Of a stretch of DNA of 64,000 nucleotides, positions 18,753 through 27,981 are shown piece after piece. The DNA comes from Rhodobacter sp. (GTDB lineage Bacteria; Pseudomonadota; Alphaproteobacteria; Rhodobacterales; Rhodobacteraceae). The first letter of the stretch is position 1; each line of letters opens with the position of its first letter. A program made the position numbers and the translations under genes. The stretch spans positions 124,001 to 188,000 of the forward strand of contig JACKKF010000013.1 of the NCBI GenBank assembly GCA_020637555.1, written 5' to 3'. The notes below the pieces were generated by a model. It ran no database searches, was not told the DNA's origin, and saw nothing but the letters and a program-made list of their open reading frames with translations.

Positions 18753-21404
18753 GTGAGCGATCCGCAGCCCGGTGTGACGCCAATGATGGCGCAATATCTG
18801 GAAATCAAAGCCCAGCACGCGGATGCGCTGCTGTTCTACCGCATGGGCGATTTCTACGAGATGTTCTTTGACGACGCGGTGGCGGCCTCGGCGGCGCTGG
18901 ATATCGCGTTGACGAAACGCGGTCAGCACCTGGGCGAGGATATCCCGATGTGCGGCGTGCCGATCCACGCGGCCGAGGGGTATCTGCTGACCCTGATCCG
19001 CAAGGGGTTCCGCGTCGCCATCGCCGAACAGATGGAGGACCCGGCCGAAGCCAAGAAACGCGGGGCGAAATCCGTCGTCCGGCGCGAGGTGGTGCGGCTG
19101 GTTACCCCCGGAACCCTGACCGAGGACGCCTTGCTGGAGCCGCGGCGCCACAACTACCTGGCCGCCTGGAGCGACATTCGCGGCGAGGCTGCGCTGGCCT
19201 GGGCCGACATTTCCACCGGCGAGTTCCGCGTTGTCCCTTGCCCTCGGATGCGGCTGGCGCCTGAACTGTCGCGGCTGGGCGCCCGCGAACTGGTCGTGCC
19301 CGAGGATTTGGCAACCGATCTTCGCGACATGGCGGCCGACATGGGCCTGGCGCTGGCGGAACGCGGGCGCGCAGCCTTTGACAGCGCGGCTGGCGTGAAA
19401 CGATTGTGCGCGCTGTTCGGGGTCAACACGCTGGACGGGTTCGGAGCCTTTGCCCGCGCCGAGAGTTCGGCGCTGGGCGCGCTGGCGGATTACCTGGACC
19501 TGACCCAGAAAGGCCGGATGCCGCTGCTGCGCCCGCCGGTTCGGGAAAGCGCGGCGGCGGCCATGCAGATCGACGGGCCGACCCGGCGCAATCTGGAGCT
19601 GACGCAGGCCCTGGCAGGCGGGCGCGACGGATCGCTTCTGGCAGCGATCGACACGACGGTGACCGCCGGCGGCGCGCGTCTGCTGGAACGGCGCCTGTCG
19701 TCACCGTCGTGCGACCTGGGTGTCATCCACGCAAGGCTGGACGCAGTCGCGGCCCTGGTGGGCGACGATCTTCTGCGCGGCGATCTGCGGGCCGCGTTGA
19801 AATCGGTGCCTGACATGGACCGCGCCCTGTCCCGATTGGCGCTGGAGCGCGGCGGACCGCGCGACCTGGCGATGCTGCGCAGCGGTCTGGCACAGGCAGC
19901 GGTCGTCGCCGGGTTGATGACCCCTGCCCTGCCCGAAAGTCTGGACATGGCGCGCCAGGCGCTGACCGGCCATGACGCGCTGGCCGGGTTGCTGGCGACA
20001 AGCCTGGTTCAGGACCCGCCCCTGCTGGCGCGCGACGGAGGGTTCGTTGCGGCGGGTGTCGATGCGGACCTGGATTCAGCGCGCGAACTGCGGGACGAGG
20101 GGCGCGGCGTGATCGCCCGGATGCAGGCGGAGTATGCGAGCGAAACGGGTATCCCCTCGCTGAAGATCAAGCATAACAACGTGCTGGGGTATTTCATCGA
20201 AACGACGGCGACCCACGCCGAAAAGATGCTGTCGCCGCCCATGAACGAACGCTTCGTGCATCGGCAGACAACGGCCAATCAGGTGCGGTTCACCACCGTC
20301 GCCCTGTCCGAGATGGAAACGAAGATCCTGAATGCCGGGGCGCGTGCGCTGGAGATCGAGAAACGGATCTTCGACCGGTTGCGCAGCGCGGTTCTGGAAG
20401 CGGCCGGTCCGGTTCACGGTGCCGCGCGCGCGCTGGCCGAGGTTGACGTGACGGCAGGGTTCGCCGAGCTTGCGCGCGTGCGGGACTGGTGCCGGCCCGA
20501 GGTGGACGACAGCCGGGATTTCGTGGTCGAGGCCGGGCGACATCCGGTGGTCGAGGCGGCCCTGGCGCGCGCCGGGCAGCCCTTTGTCGCGAACGGACTG
20601 GACCTGGAGCCGGGCGACAAGGGCGCGGCGGTCTGGTTGGTGACCGGCCCGAACATGGCCGGCAAATCGACCTTTCTGCGACAGAACGCCCTGATCGCCA
20701 TTCTGGCACAGGCGGGTGGCTATGTGCCCGCGCGCAGCGCCCGGGTGGGACTGGTTGAACAGGTGTTCAGCCGGGTCGGTGCCTCGGACGATCTGGCACG
20801 CGGGCGGTCCACCTTCATGGTGGAGATGGTCGAGACGGCAGCCATCGTGAACCAGGCCGGGCCCAGAGCCTTTGTGATCCTTGACGAGATCGGACGGGGA
20901 ACCGCGACCTATGACGGCCTGTCGATCGCCTGGGCCGTGTTGGAGCATCTGCATGGCGTGAACCGGTGCCGGGCCCTGTTCGCGACGCATTATCACGAAA
21001 TGGTCACGCTGGCCGATCGGCTGGACGGGGTGGAGAATGCAACGGTCACCGTCCGCGAATGGGAGGGCGAGGTCGTCTTTCTGCACGAGGTTCGCAAGGG
21101 TGCGGCGGACCGGTCCTATGGGGTTCAGGTCGCGCGGCTGGCGGGATTGCCGGATGCGGTGATCGCCCGCGCCCGCGAGGTTCTGGACATGCTGGAACGG
21201 GGCGATCAGGGCCAGAGGGGGGCAAAGTCCCTGATCGACGATCTGCCCCTGTTCGCCGCAGTGCCCCAGCGCGCGGCCGCAAAGGCGGCGCCGGCGAGCT
21301 CGGCGGTCGAGGCGCGGCTGAAGGACATTCACCCCGACGCATTGACCCCCCGCGAGGCGCTGGGGCTATTGTATGAATTGCGGGATCTGCTGGGCGAGTC
21401 CTAG
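18753..21404 (+). CDS. mutS: DNA mismatch repair protein MutS
   Basis: Recognises mismatches and small loops and recruits MutL. The 883-residue protein starts at a GTG with an AGGGAG site. The mismatch-reading Phe-x-Glu is present in YRMGDFYEMFF near residues 31-40. The lever/clamp part carries SETGIPSLKIKHNNVLGYFIE. The ATPase shows Walker A TGPNMAGKST and Walker B FVILDEIGRGT, followed by FATHYHEM. Length is normal. It is alone between divergent maeB and convergent grpE and ends before a hairpin. Confidence 0.98.
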   Translation: MSDPQPGVTPMMAQYLEIKAQHADALLFYRMGDFYEMFFDDAVAASAALDIALTKRGQHLGEDIPMCGVPIHAAEGYLLTLIRKGFRVAIAEQMEDPAEAKKRGAKSVVRREVVRLVTPGTLTEDALLEPRRHNYLAAWSDIRGEAALAWADISTGEFRVVPCPRMRLAPELSRLGARELVVPEDLATDLRDMAADMGLALAERGRAAFDSAAGVKRLCALFGVNTLDGFGAFARAESSALGALADYLDLTQKGRMPLLRPPVRESAAAAMQIDGPTRRNLELTQALAGGRDGSLLAAIDTTVTAGGARLLERRLSSPSCDLGVIHARLDAVAALVGDDLLRGDLRAALKSVPDMDRALSRLALERGGPRDLAMLRSGLAQAAVVAGLMTPALPESLDMARQALTGHDALAGLLATSLVQDPPLLARDGGFVAAGVDADLDSARELRDEGRGVIARMQAEYASETGIPSLKIKHNNVLGYFIETTATHAEKMLSPPMNERFVHRQTTANQVRFTTVALSEMETKILNAGARALEIEKRIFDRLRSAVLEAAGPVHGAARALAEVDVTAGFAELARVRDWCRPEVDDSRDFVVEAGRHPVVEAALARAGQPFVANGLDLEPGDKGAAVWLVTGPNMAGKSTFLRQNALIAILAQAGGYVPARSARVGLVEQVFSRVGASDDLARGRSTFMVEMVETAAIVNQAGPRAFVILDEIGRGTATYDGLSIAWAVLEHLHGVNRCRALFATHYHEMVTLADRLDGVENATVTVREWEGEVVFLHEVRKGAADRSYGVQVARLAGLPDAVIARAREVLDMLERGDQGQRGAKSLIDDLPLFAAVPQRAAAKAAPASSAVEARLKDIHPDALTPREALGLLYELRDLLGES

Positions 21405-21415
21405 AGTCGGGCGGC

Positions 21416-21437
21416 GGATGGGCGGCGGCGCCCATCC
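21416..21437. terminator. Hairpin between convergent mutS and grpE
   Basis: An 8-bp perfect stem GGATGGGC / GCCCATCC with a 6-base loop lies 11 bases after the mutS stop. It can be extended outward by four pairs if one T is bulged. There is no T-run, so it is a probable shared transcript end rather than a proven intrinsic terminator. Confidence 0.55.
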
Positions 21438-21454
21438 TGCCGACGACCGGGGCG

Positions 21455-22003
21455 TCAGCCCGGGGTCGAGGACACGCCGACCTGCGCCGGACGCAGAAGA
21501 TGTTCGTGCAGGCGAAACCCCTCGGAGATCACCTGGATGATCTGGCCGGCCTTGGTGCCGGGAACCGGGGCTTCGAACATCGCTTCGTGGAAATGCGGGT
21601 CGAACGATTCTCCGACCTCGGGGGCGACCCGTTCGATGCCGTGGCGCGAAAAGATGTTCGACAGATCCCTGAGGGTCAGGTCCAACCCCTCGGCCAGGCC
21701 CTTGGCCTGTTCGCGCAACCCGTCGTCCATCAGCGACAACGCGCGGTTCAGGTTGTCATAGACCGACAGCATGTCCCGCGCCAGCTTCTGGCCGCCATAG
21801 ATTGCGGCCTCGCGGCGGTCCTTTTCGGCCCGCTTGCGAATGTTTTCCAGATCGGCCAGCGACCGCATCAGCCGGTCACGCATTTCCGCGCGTTCGACCT
21901 CGAACGCGGCGACGGCCGCATCAAGGGCCGCGGCGGGGTCGAGATCGGGGGTGTCGGGGGTCTCGACTTGCGGTTCGACCGGGGTTTCTTGTGGCTCTGC
22001 CAT
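21455..22003 (-). CDS. grpE: GrpE nucleotide exchange factor of DnaK
   Basis: Cytoplasmic co-chaperone that releases ADP from DnaK. The 182-residue protein has an acidic disordered N-terminus (about residues 1-30). A long helical dimerisation region follows (RLMRSLADLENIRKRAEKDR), then the beta-domain with the family text RHGIERVAPEVGESFDPHFHEAMF. The C-terminus GFRLHEHLLRPAQVGVSS is a standard GrpE end. It lies 9 bp downstream of hrcA, so it belongs to the hrcA operon and is likely heat-inducible. dnaK-dnaJ are not in the window. Confidence 0.96.
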   Translation of the reverse strand: MAEPQETPVEPQVETPDTPDLDPAAALDAAVAAFEVERAEMRDRLMRSLADLENIRKRAEKDRREAAIYGGQKLARDMLSVYDNLNRALSLMDDGLREQAKGLAEGLDLTLRDLSNIFSRHGIERVAPEVGESFDPHFHEAMFEAPVPGTKAGQIIQVISEGFRLHEHLLRPAQVGVSSTPG

Positions 22004-22012
22004 GTCGTCCTC

Positions 22013-23086
22013 TTACTCGGAACCCAGGTCGGAGAGCATCCGTCCCACGAGCTGGGCTGTATAATCCACAATCGGCACGATGCGCCCGTAGTTCAGCCGT
22101 GTGGGGCCAATCACGCCGACCGCGCCGACAATCTTGCTGTCGGCGTTCATATATGGAGAAACCACCAGAGTGGAACCCGTCAGAGAAAAAAGCTTGTTCT
22201 CGGCGCCGATGAAAATACGCACGCCGTCGCCACGTTCGGTCAGGTCCAGAACCTCGGCGATATCGCGTTTGCGTTCCAGGTCGTCGAACAGTTCGCGGAT
22301 GCGCAGCAAGCCGTCGGCATCGGTCTGATCCAGCAGGTTTGCCCGCCCGCGGACGATCAACCGTTCATGCCGCTCGCCCTCGTTTTCCCAGATCGCCATG
22401 CCCCGTTCGACCAGGTCGCCCGCGATGCTGTCGATCTCTTGCCGGCGCTGGGTGATCTCGGTGCGCAGGCGCTGGCGAAGGCCGGAGAGCGTCAGACCGC
22501 TGGCGAAGGCATTGATGAAATTCACGGCCTCGCGCAGCGACGAAGGCAGCAGGCCGGGCGGGGGTGTGAAAACCCGGTTCTCGACCTGGCCATCGGCAAA
22601 CACCAGGACAACCAGCGCCCGGTCGTTCGCGATCGGCACGAATTCGATATGCTTGATCGGCGCCTCATGCTTTGGCGCGAGGACCAGACTGGCACCCTTG
22701 GTGATTCCCGAAAGCGCGCTGCCGACGCGGTCGAGCATCGTGGTGATGTCGCGCTCGTTCGTGCCGCGCGTGGCTTCCAGCATCTGGCGATCGGCGGCGG
22801 TTACCGGGTCGACCTCGAGCAAGGCGTCAACGAACAGACGAAGGCCCTGCTGCGTCGGCACCCGGCCGGCGGATACATGCGGCGCTTCGAGCAGACCGAG
22901 GTATTCAAGGTCCTGCATCACGTTGCGAATGGTCGCGGCTGACAGTTTCTCATGAAAATCGCGGGTGATGGTGCGAGAGCCGACCGGGGCGCCGCTGTGC
23001 AGATAGGATTCCACCACGCGGCGGAATACCTCGCGGGCGCGTTCGTTCAGGTCGTGAAGGGCTTTCGTCTGGTCTGAGGCGGGCAT
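22013..23086 (-). CDS. hrcA: Heat-inducible transcription repressor HrcA
   Basis: Represses heat-shock genes by binding CIRCE operators and needs GroEL for activity. The 357-residue protein has an N-terminal winged helix (REVFRRVVESYLHSGAPVGSRTI, then SAATIRNVMQDLEYLGLLEAPHVSAGRVPT) and the typical C-terminal regulatory part with ERGDGVRIFIGAENK and VGVIGPTRLNYGR. Start at the ATG at 23086 (MPASDQTKAL); an upstream start would run into the rph side. The operon is hrcA-grpE. I looked for CIRCE (TTAGCACTC-N9-GAGTGCTAA) in the hrcA-rph gap and found none, so autoregulation through CIRCE is not visible here. Confidence 0.96.
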   Translation of the reverse strand: MPASDQTKALHDLNERAREVFRRVVESYLHSGAPVGSRTITRDFHEKLSAATIRNVMQDLEYLGLLEAPHVSAGRVPTQQGLRLFVDALLEVDPVTAADRQMLEATRGTNERDITTMLDRVGSALSGITKGASLVLAPKHEAPIKHIEFVPIANDRALVVLVFADGQVENRVFTPPPGLLPSSLREAVNFINAFASGLTLSGLRQRLRTEITQRRQEIDSIAGDLVERGMAIWENEGERHERLIVRGRANLLDQTDADGLLRIRELFDDLERKRDIAEVLDLTERGDGVRIFIGAENKLFSLTGSTLVVSPYMNADSKIVGAVGVIGPTRLNYGRIVPIVDYTAQLVGRMLSDLGSE

Positions 23087-23171
23087 GGGTTCTGATTCGC
23101 GGTCCGTCAATCCGGTTGCATCCGGCCCGGTCGCCCCTGTATCTGGGAACAAAGCGGAGCGGGAGCCGGAT

Positions 23172-23882
23172 ATGCGTCCTTCGGGTAGAAAATTAGATGA
23201 AATGCGGACGGTTTCAATCGAAACCGGTGTGATGCGTCATGCAGAGGGCTCGTGCCTGATCAAGGTCGGCAACACGCATGTGTTGTGCTCGGCCACCGTC
23301 GAGGACCGCACGCCGCCATTTCTGAAGAACACGGGCCTGGGATGGGTGACGGCGGAATACGGGATGCTGCCGCGCGCCACCAACTCGCGCAATCGTCGTG
23401 AGGCGGCGCAGGGAAAGCAGAGCGGAAGAACTGTTGAAATTCAACGCCTTATAGGGCGATCCTTGCGCGCTGGCGTTGATCGTTCCGCGCTGGGCGAACG
23501 ACAGATAACAATCGACTGCGACGTGATTCAGGCCGATGGCGGCACACGCTGTGCGGCGATTACCGGTGGTTGGGTCGCTTTGCGGCTGGCGGTTGATACG
23601 CTGATGAAGGCGCGGGCGATCGCATCGGACCCGATCATCGGGCATGTCGCCGCGGTGTCCTGTGGTTTCTATGCCGGGCAGGCTGTTCTCGATCTGGATT
23701 ATGACGAGGATAGCGCCGCTGGAGTTGACGGAAACTTCATCATGCTGGGAGACGGCCGGTTGATCGAGGTCCAGATGTCTGGCGAAGGCACGGTCTTTTC
23801 CCGCAATGACCTGGATCACATGGTCGATCTGGCGGAAATCGGCGTGGCCCATCTGGTTTCGGCGCAAAAGGCGGCTTTGTGA
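23172..23882 (+). CDS. rph: Ribonuclease PH
   Basis: Phosphorolytic 3'-5' exoribonuclease that trims the 3' ends of tRNA precursors and also degrades rRNA; forms hexamers. The 236-residue protein starts MRPSGRKLDEMRTVSIETGV. It has TVEDRTPPFLKNTGLGWVTAEYGMLPRATN (in parts), the phosphate-binding RNRREAAQGKQSGRTVEIQRLIGR region and LDLDYDEDSAAGVDGNFIM with the acidic active-site residues. Divergent from hrcA by 85 bp. Its TGA stop shares one base with the rdgB start ATG (TGATG), so the two are coupled. Confidence 0.97.
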   Translation: MRPSGRKLDEMRTVSIETGVMRHAEGSCLIKVGNTHVLCSATVEDRTPPFLKNTGLGWVTAEYGMLPRATNSRNRREAAQGKQSGRTVEIQRLIGRSLRAGVDRSALGERQITIDCDVIQADGGTRCAAITGGWVALRLAVDTLMKARAIASDPIIGHVAAVSCGFYAGQAVLDLDYDEDSAAGVDGNFIMLGDGRLIEVQMSGEGTVFSRNDLDHMVDLAEIGVAHLVSAQKAAL

Positions 23883-24487
23883 TGTCGTCCCTGGGCAATC
23901 GGCTTCTGTTCGCCACCCATAACGCGGGGAAGGTCGAGGAGATGCGCGCCCTGTTTGCGCCGCATGGCGTGACCCTGGTTTCAGCGCAGGAACTGGGCCT
24001 GGGGGAACCTGCGGAAACCGAGACCAGCTTTGTCGGAAACGCTCGGATCAAGGCCCACGCGGCGGCGCAAGCGTCAGGCTTGCCGGCGCTGGCGGATGAC
24101 AGTGGCCTCTGTGTGGATGGACTGGATGGCGCGCCGGGTGTGTACACCGCAGATTGGGCCGAGGGGCCAGGTGGTCGCGACTTCATGCGTGCGATGACGC
24201 GAACGCACGAGGCTCTGGTTTCGGCCCGGGCGCCCGAGCCCTGGACTGCGCAGTTTCAGTGCGTTCTTGTCCTGGCCTGGCCAGACGGTCACGACGAGGT
24301 TTACGAGGGGTCGGTCGCTGGGCGGCTGGTTTGGCCCATTCGTGGCAAGCTCGGCCATGGCTATGACCCCATGTTTCAGCCTGACGGAAAGCGCCAGACT
24401 TTTGCCGAAATGGAGCCCTCGGAGAAGAATGGGATCTCTCACAGAGCGCGGGCGATGCAGGCCCTGCTCGCCCATCGTTTCACGTGA
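23882..24487 (+). CDS. rdgB: XTP/dITP diphosphatase (RdgB/HAM1)
   Basis: Hydrolyses dITP and XTP to monophosphates, keeping non-canonical purines out of DNA. The 201-residue protein begins with NRLLFATHNAGKVEEM and has FVGNARIKAHAAAQASGLPALADDSGLCVD with the metal-binding acidic pair, and HGYDPMFQPDGKRQTFAEM near the C-terminus. Its last codons (CGT TTC ACG TGA) form the left half of a parS palindrome, and the stop overlaps the hemW start by 4 bp (GTGA). It is the middle gene of rph-rdgB-hemW. Confidence 0.97.
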   Translation: MSSLGNRLLFATHNAGKVEEMRALFAPHGVTLVSAQELGLGEPAETETSFVGNARIKAHAAAQASGLPALADDSGLCVDGLDGAPGVYTADWAEGPGGRDFMRAMTRTHEALVSARAPEPWTAQFQCVLVLAWPDGHDEVYEGSVAGRLVWPIRGKLGHGYDPMFQPDGKRQTFAEMEPSEKNGISHRARAMQALLAHRFT

Positions 24488-24491
24488 AACA
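24476..24491. other. parS centromere site, copy 1
   Basis: CGTTTCACGTGAAACA, 15 of 16 bases identical to the universal parS consensus TGTTTCACGTGAAACA. It is placed across the rdgB stop and hemW start and read by both genes. ParB binds such sites to nucleate the partition complex. It lies about 1.2 kb from parB and about 8 kb from the oriC candidate. Confidence 0.92.
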
Positions 24492-25644
24492 TTCCGACCT
24501 GGAGGATTGGCGAAATGGCGGTTTCGGGCTTTATGTCCATTGGCCATTCTGTGCATCGAAATGCCCTTATTGCGACTTCAACAGCCACGTCTCTTCTCGC
24601 ATTGACCAGGAACGCTGGCTGAAGGCCTATGTTGCTGAAATCGCGGCGTGGGGTGAGCGAACCCAGGGGCGGGTTCTGGATTCAATCTTTTTCGGTGGCG
24701 GAACCCCGTCGTTGATGCCCCCGGAGACTGTGGCAGCTGTGATCGATGCGGCGCGCCGAGCCTGGGGATTTCGCAACAGCATCGAGATCACGCTGGAAGC
24801 CAATCCGACATCAGTCGAGGCGGGACGGTTTCGCGCTTTTTCCGACGCCGGTGTGAATCGCGTATCAATGGGTATTCAGGCACTGAATGACCGTGACTTG
24901 CGCCTGTTGGGCCGCCAACATAGCGCAAGGGAGGCGCTGAAAGCCTGGGATGTGGCAACGCACTATTTTGACCGTGCCAGTTTCGATCTGATCTATGCCC
25001 GTCAGCACCAGACACTGGAGGCATGGCGTGCCGAGCTCTCTGCCGCGCTGGCCATGGGGCCGCGACACCTCTCGCTCTATCAGTTGACAATCGAGGACGG
25101 GACGGTTTTTGGTGCCAGACACCGCGTTGGGAAGCTGCCTGGACTGCCAGACGACGAAACCTGTGCGGACATGTTCGACCTGACACAAGAGATGTGCGAG
25201 TCAACTGGTCTTGCAGCCTATGAAACGTCAAACCACGCCGTTCCAGGCGAGGAATCCCTGCACAATCAGATCTATTGGCGTTACGGTGATTATGTCGGGA
25301 TTGGCCCGGGCGCCCATGGTCGCGTGACCTTGAACGGACAGAGGCTGGCGACAGTCAGCATTTCTGCACCTTCGCAATGGATTGAGCAACGCGAGAACAA
25401 CATGGCCACCCAGGAAGTTCGGCTCACTGGAGAAGAACAGGCGAGCGAATACCTGATGATGTCTTTGCGACTGAATGAGGGGCTCGATCTCTCGAGGCAT
25501 GGAGCGTTGCGCGGCCGGCCCCTGGCGCAAGATAAGTTGATCGTACTGGAAGAACTCGGCCTTGTCGTACAGGCAGACGGTCGACTCATCACAACCAAAA
25601 AGGGCCGCCCCTTGTTGAACGCCATTCTTCGCGAGTTGCTCTGA
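24484..25644 (+). CDS. hemW: Heme chaperone HemW (radical SAM)
   Basis: Inserts heme into respiratory proteins; a radical-SAM protein often misnamed as coproporphyrinogen oxidase HemN. The 386-residue protein has the cluster motif CASKCPYC (CxxxCxxC) near residues 23-30, IFFGGGTPSLM (SAM-binding GGGTP) and later GIQALND and LYQLTIEDGT. It starts at a GTG that is the centre of a parS site, giving MKHSDLEDW. The stop lies 6 bp from the convergent parB stop. Cytoplasmic, membrane-associated. The absence of the HemN-specific N-terminal arm supports HemW rather than HemN. Confidence 0.94.
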   Translation: MKHSDLEDWRNGGFGLYVHWPFCASKCPYCDFNSHVSSRIDQERWLKAYVAEIAAWGERTQGRVLDSIFFGGGTPSLMPPETVAAVIDAARRAWGFRNSIEITLEANPTSVEAGRFRAFSDAGVNRVSMGIQALNDRDLRLLGRQHSAREALKAWDVATHYFDRASFDLIYARQHQTLEAWRAELSAALAMGPRHLSLYQLTIEDGTVFGARHRVGKLPGLPDDETCADMFDLTQEMCESTGLAAYETSNHAVPGEESLHNQIYWRYGDYVGIGPGAHGRVTLNGQRLATVSISAPSQWIEQRENNMATQEVRLTGEEQASEYLMMSLRLNEGLDLSRHGALRGRPLAQDKLIVLEELGLVVQADGRLITTKKGRPLLNAILRELL

Positions 25645-25650
25645 CAGCAA

Positions 25651-26553
25651 TCAACGGACAGAAGACAGGAGTTGGCAGAGTTGATCCAGCTGATCCAACG
25701 TCTTGTAACGGATGATGACCTGCCCTTCCCCACCAGCACGGTGATCAATCACCACGCTCATACCCAGATTCGCGGAAAGGTCGTCTTCCAGAACCTTGGT
25801 GTCCGCATCTTTTTGACGCGTATCGCCGCGTTTGTGGGATGGCTGATGTCCAACGCGGCGCGCAAGATCCTCAGTTTCGCGGACTGAAAGCCCTTCGCCC
25901 GCGACTTTCAGCGCCAAGGCAACGGGATCGGGCGCGGTTACCAATGCACGCGCATGGCCGGCCGAAATCGTACCCGCGATCACCATGTTCTGAACATCTT
26001 GCGGCAACGTCAACAGGCGCAACAGGTTGGCGATATGGCTACGGCTTTTGCCCAGAGCGTCCGCGACCTTTTCCTGGGTATGGCCGAACCTTTCGATCAG
26101 CTGTTTATACCCTGCGGCCTCTTCAATGGCATTCAGCCCTTCCCGCTGGATATTCTCGATGATCGCGACTTCCAGAACTTCCTGATCGCTGAAAGTTCGG
26201 ATCAATACCGGCACCTCACCCAACCTGGCGAGTTGCGCGGCACGCCATCGGCGCTCACCAGCGACGATCTCGAACTTGCCATGCTGGCCGGCAAGGGGGC
26301 GAACGACAAGCGGTTGCACTATGCCCTTTTCCTGAATGGAACGGGACAATTCCTCGAGCGCCCGTTCATCAAAGGCGCGGCGTGGTTGCTCTGGATTGGC
26401 CTGAATTGCGTCGATCGGAAGTGTCTGCAAGGCAGATCGCTGCGGCTGCCCTTCCACAACCGGATCGTTGACACGAGCGTCGACACCAATGTCCGCCATC
26501 AAGGCAGACAGTCCCCGGCCAAGGCCACGACGCTCATTCTTGCGCTGGTTCAT
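25651..26553 (-). CDS. parB: Chromosome partitioning protein ParB
   Basis: CTPase and parS-binding clamp that loads at parS and spreads, working with ParA in segregation of the origin region. The 300-residue protein has a basic N-terminus (RRGLGRGLSALMADI). The ParB/Srx CTP-binding domain carries NPEQPRRAF and GERRWRAAQLA, followed by IENIQREGLNAIEEA. The central helix-turn-helix has SRSHIANLLRLL, and a C-terminal dimerisation tail ends LCQLLSSVR. Start at the ATG at 26553, one base after the parA stop (TGACATG). Three parS sites lie within 3.3 kb on either side. Confidence 0.97.
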   Translation of the reverse strand: MNQRKNERRGLGRGLSALMADIGVDARVNDPVVEGQPQRSALQTLPIDAIQANPEQPRRAFDERALEELSRSIQEKGIVQPLVVRPLAGQHGKFEIVAGERRWRAAQLARLGEVPVLIRTFSDQEVLEVAIIENIQREGLNAIEEAAGYKQLIERFGHTQEKVADALGKSRSHIANLLRLLTLPQDVQNMVIAGTISAGHARALVTAPDPVALALKVAGEGLSVRETEDLARRVGHQPSHKRGDTRQKDADTKVLEDDLSANLGMSVVIDHRAGGEGQVIIRYKTLDQLDQLCQLLSSVR

Positions 26554-26554
26554 G

Positions 26555-27343
26555 TCAGGCCTCCTTGGCGAGCACTTTGTTGTTCTTGAGAAACTCTTCA
26601 GCAAAGGCGCGATAGGCCACGGCGCCTTTGGAAAGCGGATCATAGGTGAGTGCTGGCACCGCGTAGGACGGCGCCTCACTCAGACGCACGTTGCGCGGGA
26701 TCACGGTTTGATAGACCAGGCCGCCCAAGGTATCGCGTGCGTCCCGCTCGACCTGCTGCGAAAGGTTGTTTCGCTGGTCGTGCATGGTTAGAAGCACGCC
26801 TTCGACCCGCAGGGCCGGGTTCGCAGTCTGCCGAATCTCACGGATGGTCAACATGAGTTGCGACAACCCCTCAAGAGCGAAGAACTCGCTCTGCAAGGGA
26901 ATGAGAACCGAGTGTGCGGCAACCAGCGCATTGACGGTAAGCAAGTTCAGCGAGGGCGGGCAATCAATGAGAACAAAGTCAAAGGCTTGCTCCGTAAGAC
27001 CCTTGCTTGCCAAGGAATCCCTCAGAAGAAAGCTTCGCTTGTTGACATTGTAAAGCTGAACGTCCGATGACGACAATTCGGTTGTCGACGGAATGATGCT
27101 GACGCGAGCGGTCGGAGTAGGAACAATGACCGACATAACATCCGAATCGCCCAGAAGCAGGTCGTAGATCGTGTGCGCACGTTGATCTGCGGCGATTCCG
27201 AAGCCCGTCGACGCGTTGCCTTGCGGATCCATGTCGATAACCAGAACCTTGAAACCGCTCTCTGCCAGGCTCGCGGCGAGATTGATGGCGGTCGTCGTCT
27301 TGGCAACACCGCCCTTCTGATTGGCAATGGCAACGATCTTCAT
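26555..27343 (-). CDS. parA: Chromosome partitioning ATPase ParA
   Basis: Walker-type ATPase that moves ParB-parS complexes over the nucleoid. The 262-residue protein starts MKIVAIANQKGGVAKTTTA with the deviant Walker A KGGVAKTTT. It has VIDMDPQGNAS (Walker A') and FVLIDCPPSLNLLTVNAL (Walker B), and VIPRNVRLSEAPSY, a ParA signature. The absence of an N-terminal DNA-binding domain marks it as a chromosomal (type Ib-like, small) ParA. Its ATG shares one base with the rsmG stop (TGATG), and parB follows directly, so rsmG-parA-parB is one unit. Confidence 0.98.
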   Translation of the reverse strand: MKIVAIANQKGGVAKTTTAINLAASLAESGFKVLVIDMDPQGNASTGFGIAADQRAHTIYDLLLGDSDVMSVIVPTPTARVSIIPSTTELSSSDVQLYNVNKRSFLLRDSLASKGLTEQAFDFVLIDCPPSLNLLTVNALVAAHSVLIPLQSEFFALEGLSQLMLTIREIRQTANPALRVEGVLLTMHDQRNNLSQQVERDARDTLGGLVYQTVIPRNVRLSEAPSYAVPALTYDPLSKGAVAYRAFAEEFLKNNKVLAKEA

Positions 27344-27981
27344 CAGTCTGCTTTCTTCTGGCGAACGTTTCTAATGACCAGGATCCTGCTCTCAGGATCG
27401 ACAATGCTTGGCGAAACTTGCAGGTCGAACTGACACGTTTTGCGCGCCAGATCAACTTCGCCCTGCCAGTTCCTGCCCTTCGGAAACAGGCAGATACCGT
27501 CGCTTGAGAGGTGCCGCTGAGCGTGCTGCAACAGAATGGGGAGTGGTGCGAGCGCGCGAGCGGATAGAATGTCGGCACCCGCGGGATCCATGCTTTCGAT
27601 CCTCTGATTGACGACATCTACCGGCAAATCGAGAGCTGAGGCCTGAAGCTTGAGAAAAGCACACTTACGACTGTCTGACTCGACAAGAACGAACCGCGGC
27701 CGGGGTTCACGCCTCTTGCACAGAATTGCAAGGACAAGGCCGGGAAAACCGCCGCCTGCGCCAATGTCACACCATTTGTGAAAAACCTCCGGCGCGAAGT
27801 CGAGCAATTGCGCGGAATCCTGAATATGACGTCGCCAGAGATCGCGTTCACTGCCGGCTGCAATCAGGTTGATCGCTGCCGACCACTTCAGAGTGGCCGC
27901 TTCGAACTCCTGTAGAGCTTCCAGTGTTTCACGTGAAACATCCAGGCGCGCAAAGTGGCCAAGATCAAGCTTGTTTCGCAC
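27343..27981 (-). CDS. rsmG: 16S rRNA m7G527 methyltransferase RsmG (GidB)
   Basis: SAM-dependent methylation of G527 in 16S rRNA; loss often gives low-level streptomycin resistance. The 212-residue protein carries WCDIGAGGGFPGLVLAI (SAM motif I) and the downstream FLKLQASALDLPVDVVNQRIE. It is assigned the GTG at 27981 because an AAAAGGG site lies about seven bases upstream; that start is inside the last codons of mnmG (17-bp overlap). Near its own N-terminus the codons for DVSRET form a perfect parS site (27925-27940). It lies in the mnmG-rsmG-parA-parB order typical of origin regions. Confidence 0.95.
   Translation of the reverse strand: MRNKLDLGHFARLDVSRETLEALQEFEAATLKWSAAINLIAAGSERDLWRRHIQDSAQLLDFAPEVFHKWCDIGAGGGFPGLVLAILCKRREPRPRFVLVESDSRKCAFLKLQASALDLPVDVVNQRIESMDPAGADILSARALAPLPILLQHAQRHLSSDGICLFPKGRNWQGEVDLARKTCQFDLQVSPSIVDPESRILVIRNVRQKKAD
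27925..27940. other. parS centromere site, copy 2 (perfect)
   Basis: TGTTTCACGTGAAACA, a 16/16 match to the parS consensus, located inside the rsmG coding sequence (codons for V-S-R-E-T). Both strands read the same because the site is a palindrome. Next to parA-parB, it is the best candidate for the primary ParB nucleation site in this window. Confidence 0.96.

Noticed and set aside
23087..23171. CIRCE operator before hrcA
   Set aside because: No TTAGCACTC-N9-GAGTGCTAA or close variant seen on either strand.
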